Below are positions 15,297 through 21,378 of a stretch of DNA of 21,378 nucleotides, in pieces; position 1 is the stretch's first letter, and each line of letters opens with the position of its first letter. Location: the NCBI GenBank assembly GCA_964431735.1, contig CAYSLJ010000124.1, positions 1-21,378 of the forward strand, written 5' to 3'. The DNA is from CALARM01 sp964431735. Lineage in GTDB: Bacteria > Vulcanimicrobiota > SpSt-956 > JAKJGF01. The notes beneath the pieces are model-generated. The model made no database searches and was not told the DNA's origin. It saw nothing but the letters and a program-made list of their open reading frames with translations. Made by a program: the position numbers and the translations under genes.

Positions 15297-17240
15297 ATGT
15301 CTGATAAAACTAATATATCGGTAGCCGATGAAAGAGCACCTTTAAGCCAGAGAAAGTATCGTATAAAAGAACTTGAAGATAAAGATGCCATTGGCGCTAT
15401 GGTTAAGATTACAATAGACGGAAATGAAATCAAGGTTCCCTATGGCACGACAATACTTGAAGCTGCCAGAAAACTTAATATATATATTCCTACACTCTGT
15501 TATCATGAAGACCTGTGTGTTGCCGGAGTGTGTCGTATTTGTGTCGTCGAAATAGAAGGTCAGAGACTGCTTCAAGCAGCATGCACCTATCCTGTGACTC
15601 CTCCTCATATGAAAGTAAAAACTTATTCTCCCAGAGTCAGAAAAGCCAGAAGACACATACTCGATCTTATGTTAAGACATCATTATGGTGAATGTTATTC
15701 CTGCGTAAGAAATAATAACTGTGAACTCCAGGCTCTTGCAAAAGAATATGGAGTGGATTTTTATCGTTTCGGCCACCCTGATAAGCAGGAAAAAGCAGTT
15801 GATAGATCCAGTTACAGTGTAGTAAGAGATATGAACAAGTGTATTCTCTGCAGAAGATGTGTGAGAACCTGTATAGACCTTCAGGAAGTAGGAGTTCTTG
15901 AAGCAATAAACCGCGGGCCTGAAACGGATATAGTGACTTTTATGGATATGCCCCTTTCCGATGTAATATGTATTAACTGCGGCCAGTGTATAAACCGCTG
16001 CCCCGTAGGAGCACTTCATGCCAATGATCCCAGTGATGAAATATGGGCAGCCATTGATGACCCGAAAAAACATGTCATTATTCAGACAGCTCCAAGTCCC
16101 CGTGCCGCTATAGGAGAATGTTTTGGCCTGCCTCCCGGCACTTCTGTTACGAGACAGCTTAACACTGCCATCAGAAGATGTGGTTTCAGCAAGGTTTTTG
16201 ATACGAATTTTACTGCAGATCTGACAATTATGGAAGAAGCTACAGAACTGCTTATTCGTTTGAAAAAAGCTCTTGTAGACGGCGATAAAAATGTAAAATT
16301 GCCACAGTTCACTTCCTGTTCTCCTGGCTGGATAAAATACCTGGAACATTTTTATCCTGAATTTACCGATTATGCGTCAAGCTGTAAATCTCCGCAACAG
16401 ATGTTCGGAGCATTGCTTAAAACCTGGTATGCAGAAAAAGCTGGCATTGACCCGAAAGATATTGTAACAGTTGCTCTTATGCCATGCAGTGCAAAGAAAT
16501 TCGAATGTAATCGCCCTGAAATGAGATCAAGCGGTTTCAAAGATGTAGATTACGGTCTTACATCCAGAGAACTTGCCCAGATGATCAGAGAAGCAGGTAT
16601 CGATCTTCCAAACCTCCCTCCCACTGATTTCGATGATCCTGTAGGAGAAGCAAGCGGAGCAGGTCTTATATTCGGGGCATCAGGTGGAGTTATGGAAGCA
16701 GCACTTCGTACGGCAGTAGAGATAGTTACCGGTATTAAAACAGAAGATATCTTCAAAGATCTGGATATTGTACCTGTGAGAGGTTTTGAAGGCATAAAAT
16801 ATTATGAAATTACCGTTCCTCAAACAGCACCTGTTCCTCCTATCCTGAAAAATGCCCTGAAAGGTATTGATACATTTGATTTCCTTAAAGGTGCCACCCT
16901 TAAAGTTGCTGTAGCTCATGGAACTGCAAATGCCCGTAAGGTAATGGAAGATATTAAAGCAGGCGGAAAATTCAGTGAATGCCACTTTATTGAGTTTATG
17001 GCATGTCCTGGCGGATGTCTCGGAGGAGGAGGACAACCTATACCTACATCTCCCGAAATAAGGCAGGCAAGAGCAAAAGCCATATATGATGAAGATAAAT
17101 CTCTTACATTGAGGAAATCTCATGAGAATACTCATATTATAAACCTTTATGAGGAATTCCTTACTGAAGGCCCGTGCGGACATAAATCTCATGAATTATT
17201 ACACACCCATTATATAAAGAGAGGGAATAAGATAGTTTAA
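15297..17240 (+). CDS. [FeFe] hydrogenase catalytic subunit of a trimeric NAD-linked enzyme
   Basis: The 647-aa HydA makes or uses H2. Clusters in order: [2Fe-2S] (Cys68, 79, 82, 96); His-Cys [4Fe-4S] (His129, Cys133, 136, 142); two ferredoxin clusters (Cys182, 185, 188, 192 and Cys225, 228, 231, 235); then the H-cluster domain with L1 TSCSPGW (339-345), L2 MPCSAKKFE (395-403) and L3 EFMACPGGCLGGGGQP (566-581). Cys397, Cys570 and Cys574 are clear ligands. L1 differs from the textbook TSCCP, with Ser342 at the second Cys, while Cys363 appears in SSCKSPQQ. The C-terminal tail GPCGHKSHELLHTHY (625-639) is one I associate with trimeric NAD-linked HydA. The start is ATG 15297 after AAGGAGG. H-cluster maturases (HydE, F, G) are not in the window. 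Confidence 0.96.
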   Translation: MSDKTNISVADERAPLSQRKYRIKELEDKDAIGAMVKITIDGNEIKVPYGTTILEAARKLNIYIPTLCYHEDLCVAGVCRICVVEIEGQRLLQAACTYPVTPPHMKVKTYSPRVRKARRHILDLMLRHHYGECYSCVRNNNCELQALAKEYGVDFYRFGHPDKQEKAVDRSSYSVVRDMNKCILCRRCVRTCIDLQEVGVLEAINRGPETDIVTFMDMPLSDVICINCGQCINRCPVGALHANDPSDEIWAAIDDPKKHVIIQTAPSPRAAIGECFGLPPGTSVTRQLNTAIRRCGFSKVFDTNFTADLTIMEEATELLIRLKKALVDGDKNVKLPQFTSCSPGWIKYLEHFYPEFTDYASSCKSPQQMFGALLKTWYAEKAGIDPKDIVTVALMPCSAKKFECNRPEMRSSGFKDVDYGLTSRELAQMIREAGIDLPNLPPTDFDDPVGEASGAGLIFGASGGVMEAALRTAVEIVTGIKTEDIFKDLDIVPVRGFEGIKYYEITVPQTAPVPPILKNALKGIDTFDFLKGATLKVAVAHGTANARKVMEDIKAGGKFSECHFIEFMACPGGCLGGGGQPIPTSPEIRQARAKAIYDEDKSLTLRKSHENTHIINLYEEFLTEGPCGHKSHELLHTHYIKRGNKIV

Positions 17241-17250
17241 CTTCGTAACA

Positions 17251-17322
17251 TTTGACGCGTAATGCGTGATGGGAGGAACAAATTCTCATTCTTCTTTGTG
17301 ACCGAACCGGTCATGGCTGTTA
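17251..17322 (+). repeat. Type-A repeat element (copy 3, left end missing) with heptamer array 15
   Basis: Three units (TTTGACG, CGTAATG, CGTGATG; 17251-17271) are followed by GGAGGAACAAATTCTCATT and a tail with TTGTGACCGAACCGGTCATG. The right half matches 11421-11471 closely, but the left TATATGAGAAT module is absent. Confidence 0.85.
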
Positions 17323-17388
17323 GTGAAAAGTGAGTAGTGAATAGCAAATAAAATCTAATTTTTTCACTATTCGCTTTTCACTTTTCAC
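17323..17388. terminator. GTGAAAA-type hairpin downstream of the hydrogenase operon
   Basis: The left arm (17323-17345: GTGAAAA, GTGAGTA, GTGAATA units) pairs imperfectly with the right arm (17365-17388: CACTATTCGCTTTTCACTTT). The arms are built of 7-bp units. The location suggests it ends hydrogenase transcripts. Confidence 0.5.
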
Positions 17389-17466
17389 CTGGATTATTCT
17401 GTGATAAATTTCTTTTTCCATTGTATATAAAATCACCTGCTATTTTAAAACACAATCTGAAGTAAA

Positions 17467-17495
17467 TTGACTTATTCGTATCTGAATGTTATAAT
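17467..17495 (+). promoter_or_regulatory. Strong sigma-70-type promoter for the glycosyltransferase gene
   Basis: TTGACT (17467-17472), a 17-bp spacer and a consensus TATAAT (17490-17495) lie 40 bp upstream of ATG 17535. This is the best promoter match I found in the window. Confidence 0.75.
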
Positions 17496-17534
17496 TGCTA
17501 CACTTAATAATTTTTATCAGTAAAGGTTAATTTT

Positions 17535-18728
17535 ATGAAGTTAGCTTTTATATTAATTTCTGCAATAGTCGCAGCTTTTAACCTGTGGCTGTGCCTGAAG
17601 AGTTTACTTTACAGTAAAGTACTTTTTAAGAGATTTCATTCCCGTAAATATAATGATAATTATTGCCCTGAAGTGAGAATTTTCGTTCCATGTAAAGGTG
17701 CTGATAATAATCTCGAACTCCATTTAAATGCTGTAGTAGATCAGATTTACCCTGATTACAGAGTTACCTTTATAGTTGATAATATAAACGACCCTGCTGT
17801 AGAAATAATTAATAAAATAGTTGCTGCATATAAGCATACAAAATTGCTTGTAGCAGGTAAAGCAACCAGATGCGGTCAGAAGAACCATAATCTCCTCTGC
17901 GGTATTGAAGATGATAACAAAGAAAGTGAAGTTTACGTATTTGCAGACTCAGATGTAATGCCTCACAGAACATGGCTTAAAGAATTAATCAGGCCTTTAT
18001 CTTTAGAATCTATCCCTGTTACGACAGGTTTTCGCTGGCTTATTCCTGAAGGATACAGCATAAGCGGCAGTCTTCATTCTATGATGAGTGCCTATCTGTG
18101 TGTACTTATAGCACATCAGACTTTCAGAGGCGTGTGGGGAGGAAGCACTGCTATTAAGAGAAATGAATTTGAAAGACTCAGAGTAAAAGAACTGTGGGAA
18201 CATTCAGTAGTAGATGATATGACTCTCACTACACTGCTTTTTAAGAAAAGAATAAACAGGGTTTTTGTTCCTACCTGTCTTACTGTAAGTTATAATACAC
18301 TGTCAAAACTTACAGACGGTGTTCAGTGGTATTCCCGTCAGGCAGCATTTTTAAAGGCTTATTTGAAACCTATGTGGATTGTTATTGTAATACTACAGTC
18401 CATTGCACTGGCCATATGCTGCAGCACATCTATTTTTGTCCTTCTTACCATATATTCCCGTGATTATTTTGATTATGCCATAATAGCATCTGTTTTTTAT
18501 TTGATTAATATGTTTTGTTACGGCCTTATGAAGTTTATATATAAAGACAATCAGAGGTTTATCCACTGGTTATTATGTGCACCTCTCATGCAGGTTCTCG
18601 GTTTTTACAGTCTCATAAAGCCGGGATTTTCGAATAATATAGAGTGGAGAAATATCTGTTATGAACTTCACAGAGACGGACGTGTTAAGTCCATAAAAGA
18701 GTTAGAACCTGAACTGGAAAGAGTTTAA
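17535..18728 (+). CDS. Membrane glycosyltransferase, family 2 (ceramide-glucosyltransferase/HpnI-like)
   Basis: The 397-aa protein has an N-terminal membrane helix (about 3-25), a cytoplasmic GT-A domain, and three C-terminal helices (about 280-305, 315-335, 345-362). Catalytic motifs are GKATRCGQKNHNL (108-120), the metal-binding DSD (138-140), VVDD (225-228) and QWYSRQ (264-269), corresponding to the D1, D2, D3 and (Q/R)XXRW-type signature. This arrangement matches GT2/GT21 enzymes that glycosylate lipids, including ceramide glucosyltransferases and hopanoid HpnI. The acceptor cannot be told from sequence. The start is ATG 17535 with AAAGG upstream. The radical SAM gene follows after a repeat-bearing 168-bp gap. 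Confidence 0.82.
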   Translation: MKLAFILISAIVAAFNLWLCLKSLLYSKVLFKRFHSRKYNDNYCPEVRIFVPCKGADNNLELHLNAVVDQIYPDYRVTFIVDNINDPAVEIINKIVAAYKHTKLLVAGKATRCGQKNHNLLCGIEDDNKESEVYVFADSDVMPHRTWLKELIRPLSLESIPVTTGFRWLIPEGYSISGSLHSMMSAYLCVLIAHQTFRGVWGGSTAIKRNEFERLRVKELWEHSVVDDMTLTTLLFKKRINRVFVPTCLTVSYNTLSKLTDGVQWYSRQAAFLKAYLKPMWIVIVILQSIALAICCSTSIFVLLTIYSRDYFDYAIIASVFYLINMFCYGLMKFIYKDNQRFIHWLLCAPLMQVLGFYSLIKPGFSNNIEWRNICYELHRDGRVKSIKELEPELERV

Positions 18729-18730
18729 AA

Positions 18731-18765
18731 GTGAAAAGTGAAAAGTGAAAAGTGAAAAGTGAGTA
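18731..18765 (+). repeat. GTGAAAA heptamer tandem repeat (5 units)
   Basis: Four perfect GTGAAAA units and one GTGAGTA begin right after the glycosyltransferase stop codon. The same unit types form the hairpin arms at 17323-17388. Confidence 0.9.
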
Positions 18766-18825
18766 TTAGTAAGCTTATTACTCATTAATAGTTGTAATGA
18801 TTTCAGTTACGATCAGAAAACCTCG

Positions 18826-18853
18826 CGTCACGCGTCACGCGTTACGCGTCACG
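18826..18853 (-). repeat. CGTNACG heptamer array 16 (4 units)
   Basis: The plus strand reads CGTCACG, CGTCACG, CGTTACG, CGTCACG, preceded by ACCTCG and followed by ATTCTTCCG. Confidence 0.9.
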
Positions 18854-18896
18854 ATTCTTCCGTCACCTCTCACCATAAAAAGGAGTTATATTTATA

Positions 18897-20069
18897 ATGC
18901 ACAGTAAAGTACCTGCTTCGTTTATTTTAAGAGTTTGTCGAACACCTTATATCATGACAAAGATAATAAAAAGTTTGATAAGGAAACATGTTACAGTTAA
19001 TCTGGATTATCATCTGGGGAGCAACGGTTTCAGTTTTCCTCTGTCCCAGATAAGCCTGAAGATTACGAATAAATGTAATCTCAGATGTAAAATGTGCGCC
19101 CAGTGGGGTGAAAAGGGCTATAATCTCAATAAACCTGCATCTGTTATAAAGGAAGTAGTTCCTCTGGAAACTTATAAGAAAATGGTAGATGATGTGGCAC
19201 ACTTAAAACCCATCATATATATATGGGGCGGAGAGCCATTCCTGTATGATGACCTTATACCTCTTGTTTCCTATATGAAAGAAAAGAAATTTGTAACTTC
19301 TGTTGTTACAAACGGTGTTAAACTGGAACAGTATGCAGAAGAAATTGTTGACAGGGGATGGGAAGTTCTTATGCTCTCACTGGACGGCCCGGAAGAGATT
19401 CATGATGAGATAAGAGGCGTGAAAGGGTGTTTTAATACACTTGCAAAGGGCATAAATGCGATTCAGGCTCTGAAAAGAAAAAAGAATAAAACTCTGCCAT
19501 ATGTTATGGTTTTTGTTACTATTACAAAAGATAATGCTTCTATAATCGATAAGATAATGGATATAGGCGATGAAATAGGCATTGATAGCATGATTATCTA
19601 TTATTCCTGGTTTACGACAGAAGAGATAGGGAAGAAGCATGTCGAAGTCATGCAGAAAAAATTAGACTGCACTCCCGAAGCATGGAAGGGTTATCTTTTT
19701 GATTATAAACAGATAGATATAGAAGCTCTTCAGGATACGGTAAGAAGAATAAAAGACAAAAAATTAACTTACCCCTATATGTTTATCCCTGATATTTCAA
19801 TTGAAGATATACCGAAATATTATGCAGATCCTTCCTATATGTTCGGTTATGATAACTGTGTCGCTCCCTGGCTTATAGCAGAAGTTATGCCTAACGGAGA
19901 TGTGGCTCCCTGCAGGGATTATCCCGATTATATTGTAGGAAATATATGTGAAGACAGTATAGTAAATATTTTTAACAATGAGAGATATAGAAAATTCCGG
20001 ACAGCATTAAAAGAATCAGGTGGATTATTCCCGATCTGTGCCAGATGCTGCGGTCTTATGGGATTTTAA
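18897..20069 (+). CDS. Radical SAM protein with SPASM-like C-terminus
   Basis: The 390-aa protein carries the radical SAM cluster motif Cys60-x3-Cys64-x2-Cys67 (NKCNLRCKMCAQWG) and the SAM-binding GGEP (111-114) with IYIW before it. The C-terminal region has an auxiliary Fe-S pattern: Cys321, Cys339 (GDVAPC), Cys351 and Cys381/384/385 (ICARCC), typical of SPASM or twitch domains. The intervening IVGNICEDSIVNIFNNERYRKFR is also typical. Such enzymes modify peptides, sugars or other small molecules; the substrate is not evident and I do not recognise a named family. The start is ATG 18897 after AAGGAG. Adjacency to the glycosyltransferase hints at an envelope or glycan pathway, but the two may be separate transcription units. 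Confidence 0.85.
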   Translation: MHSKVPASFILRVCRTPYIMTKIIKSLIRKHVTVNLDYHLGSNGFSFPLSQISLKITNKCNLRCKMCAQWGEKGYNLNKPASVIKEVVPLETYKKMVDDVAHLKPIIYIWGGEPFLYDDLIPLVSYMKEKKFVTSVVTNGVKLEQYAEEIVDRGWEVLMLSLDGPEEIHDEIRGVKGCFNTLAKGINAIQALKRKKNKTLPYVMVFVTITKDNASIIDKIMDIGDEIGIDSMIIYYSWFTTEEIGKKHVEVMQKKLDCTPEAWKGYLFDYKQIDIEALQDTVRRIKDKKLTYPYMFIPDISIEDIPKYYADPSYMFGYDNCVAPWLIAEVMPNGDVAPCRDYPDYIVGNICEDSIVNIFNNERYRKFRTALKESGGLFPICARCCGLMGF

Positions 20070-20081
20070 TTTTTACTATAT

Positions 20082-20114
20082 AAAAAAGTTCTGTCTTCAA
20101 GACAGAATTTTTTT
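20082..20114. terminator. Bidirectional terminator between the convergent radical SAM and methyltransferase genes
   Basis: The stem GTTCTGTCTT/AAGACAGAAT, with one G-T pair and a single-base loop, is flanked by AAAAAA on the left and TTTTTTT on the right. It can therefore end transcripts from both sides. Confidence 0.85.
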
Positions 20115-20117
20115 ATT

Positions 20118-20927
20118 TTATTTGCCAGTAATTTCTTCTTCTGATGTAATCTGGCGGATATATTTTTCAGTTTTATGAAGAATACTTCTTAATAAACCGA
20201 GATCATAATCATCCAGTTCACACCGTCTGAACATTTGCCTGAATAATTGCATTGTATGTCTGTGTTCTTCATAGGGGAAATAATCTATTTTATTGAAGAA
20301 GGCTTCTAAATGTTCAAATAAACCTTCTATGACAATAGATGTGGCCGTTTTATCATGTGTTTTTTCCGGAAGAGGATATGTTATGACATGTTTGAAAATT
20401 TCATAGCATATAATAAGCACTGCCTGGCTCAGATTGATTGACGCATATTCCGAGGAAGTAGGGATCCTTACAAGGTGGTTGCAGAATGTAAGATGTTCTA
20501 TTTGAAGGCCCGTATCTTCAGGGCCGAATAGTATGGCTATCTTATTGTTCTTTGCTCTTTCCAGAAGAGAAGGAATGAGCCGGTCAGGTGTGAACAGTTC
20601 ATACTCATATCTCATGGGCCTTCTTGTAGTGCCTATGATATGGTTCATGTCTTTCAGAGCTTCTCCGAGTGTTTCCATATATCGGGCATGTTCCAGAACA
20701 TGTTTTGCATCTCTGGCCAGAGCATAGGCCTCTCCGTCAAGCATGTCCTTTCTGCCTACAACTGTCATATTGTGAAATCCCATGTTTACCATGGCTCTGG
20801 CTGCAGAACCTATATTTTTTACATGTTTCGGATTTACAAGGACTATATGGAATTGATCCAGAATTTTTTCAGGTATTTCAAAATACATATTTTCGAAAGA
20901 ATTTGATTTTTCAGATTTTTCAGACAT
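20118..20927 (-). CDS. SpoU/TrmH-family RNA 2'-O-methyltransferase, TrmJ-like
   Basis: The 269-aa protein has the three SPOUT knot motifs in order: NIGSAARAMVNMG (38-50), ILFGPEDTGL (132-141) and the Ser/Asn-rich INLSQAVLIICYE (164-176). The order, length and helical C-terminal extension (about 190-269) match TrmJ, which methylates the ribose of nucleotide 32 in tRNA; other SpoU members cannot be excluded. The start is ATG 20927 with AAGGAAAG upstream. The first 15 residues are Ser/Lys/Glu-rich and likely disordered. It converges on the radical SAM gene and is a housekeeping gene unrelated to the redox loci. Confidence 0.88.
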   Translation of the reverse strand: MSEKSEKSNSFENMYFEIPEKILDQFHIVLVNPKHVKNIGSAARAMVNMGFHNMTVVGRKDMLDGEAYALARDAKHVLEHARYMETLGEALKDMNHIIGTTRRPMRYEYELFTPDRLIPSLLERAKNNKIAILFGPEDTGLQIEHLTFCNHLVRIPTSSEYASINLSQAVLIICYEIFKHVITYPLPEKTHDKTATSIVIEGLFEHLEAFFNKIDYFPYEEHRHTMQLFRQMFRRCELDDYDLGLLRSILHKTEKYIRQITSEEEITGK

Positions 20928-21006
20928 AAACTTTCCTTATTTTTATTATTTACTATAATTTTGCAAATTTTAAAAACTGTAAAAAAATAATCTATTCAAT
21001 TTTTAA

Positions 21007-21060
21007 GTGTTGGGTGTCGGATTAGGAAGATTAAAACCCAACACACGGCACCCAACACCT
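21007..21060. repeat. CCCAACA-type heptamer inverted repeat upstream of the methyltransferase gene
   Basis: The left arm GTGTTGGGTGTCGG (21007-21020) pairs imperfectly with CCCAACA, CACGGCA, CCCAACA units (21037-21057). The units are again 7 bp long. It lies 80 bp upstream of the methyltransferase start. Confidence 0.75.
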
Positions 21061-21190
21061 GTTTAACTATAAAGTCAGTAAAAACAAGGAAATTATGAAA
21101 AAGTGCAAAACTATAGTTATTTATTGTTCGATGATATATTTTACTTTATCAAAAAAGAAAAGTCAATGTTGTCGGCATGAATATTAGTGT

Positions 21191-21376
21191 TTACTGACAA
21201 CCATGACCGGTTCGGTTACAACTAAGTACCGCTCCAGATAAGTCAGTATCCAATTCTAAAACCTGTCCCTGACCGGGCTCTTCCGGAAAAGATATGATCC
21301 TGTTACGTGGTAAAATGGTTTTACAGACTGTTAATATTTTGCGTCTATATAATTTATAACTCTCTTTTACTACGGC
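21191..21376 (-). CDS. Unidentified C-terminal coding fragment cut by the window edge
   Basis: On the minus strand a frame stays open for 61 codons from the window edge to TAA at 21191-21193. The peptide has credible composition (for example RNRIISFPEEPGQGQVLELD) but I recognise no family. Its last 11 residues or so are encoded by the tail of a type-A intergenic repeat (21195-21228), so the repeat may supply the present stop codon. The start lies outside the window. It could also be chance openness, given the modest length. Confidence 0.4.
   Translation of the reverse strand, partial: AVVKESYKLYRRKILTVCKTILPRNRIISFPEEPGQGQVLELDTDLSGAVLSCNRTGHGCQ
21195..21228 (-). repeat. Partial type-A repeat element (tail only)
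   Basis: The plus strand carries ACAACCATGACCGGTT followed by CGGTTACAACTAAGTA. This matches 4198-4230 with few changes. No heptamer array or ATATGAGAAT module accompanies it. Confidence 0.75.
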
Positions 21377-21378
21377 AT

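Noticed and set aside
15672..16349. 225-codon minus-strand open frame
   Set aside because: It is fully antisense to the conserved hydrogenase gene. Its Cys/Tyr/Phe-rich composition is what codon shadowing gives.
97..18853. CGTNACG arrays as CRISPR repeats
   Set aside because: Units are 7 bp and directly contiguous, with no unique spacers between them. There are no cas genes in the window.

Overview
The window reads as a chromosomal segment of a low-GC, anaerobic, diderm (outer-membrane) bacterium. The envelope clue is a porin with an N-terminal S-layer-homology (SLH) domain and a C-terminal beta-barrel ending in Phe. That architecture is known from Negativicutes, Cyanobacteria, Thermus/Deinococcus and several uncultured diderm phyla such as Margulisbacteria and Riflebacteria. 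The sequence does not let me choose among these. Selenocysteine use, a bis-MGD formate dehydrogenase and an [FeFe] hydrogenase all point to a strict anaerobe.

Layout. 1-647 is non-coding and repeat-rich. 648-4147 holds the SLH porin and an OFA-family (oxalate/formate antiporter type) MFS transporter, closed by a perfect hairpin terminator. 4333-4914 (minus) is a beta-carbonic anhydrase. 5188-10460 is a formate dehydrogenase (FDH) locus: a NuoE-NuoF fusion, a lone response regulator, and a 914-aa selenocysteine catalytic subunit that conventional gene calling splits at an in-frame TGA (8775-8777). 10543-11310 (minus) is a MobB-type protein with a C-terminal Fe-S domain. 11595-12356 is FdhD, followed by a ferritin-like diiron protein (12583-13035). 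13530-17240 is a three-gene NAD-linked [FeFe] hydrogenase operon (NuoE-like, NuoF-like, HydA). Downstream are a GT2 membrane glycosyltransferase (17535-18728), a radical SAM/SPASM-like protein (18897-20069), a convergent TrmJ-like RNA methyltransferase (20118-20927, minus) and an unidentified open frame running off the right edge.

How the genes fit together (inference). The FDH and the hydrogenase each carry an NADH-dehydrogenase-like module. Together they could interconvert formate and H2 + CO2 through the NAD(H) pool. Carbonic anhydrase would handle CO2/bicarbonate and the OFA transporter could move formate or a related carboxylate. MobB and FdhD would support cofactor assembly and maturation of FDH. 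Two cofactor-related sites are degenerate. The NuoE domain of the FDH fusion has lost three of four [2Fe-2S] cysteines, while its hydrogenase counterpart keeps all four. FdhD lacks the cysteine motif used for sulfur transfer.

The most unusual feature is the non-coding DNA. Sixteen tandem arrays of a palindromic heptamer, CGTNACG, occupy most intergenic gaps and never enter a recognised gene. They usually have four units, have a polarity (CGTRACG on one strand, followed by GGGAGGA or GCGAGGAA), and sit inside longer modular elements. One 101-bp element occurs twice as exact inverted copies about 8 kb apart. Two other families with the same 7-bp period (GTGAAAA/GTGAGTA and CCCAACA) form hairpins elsewhere in the window.
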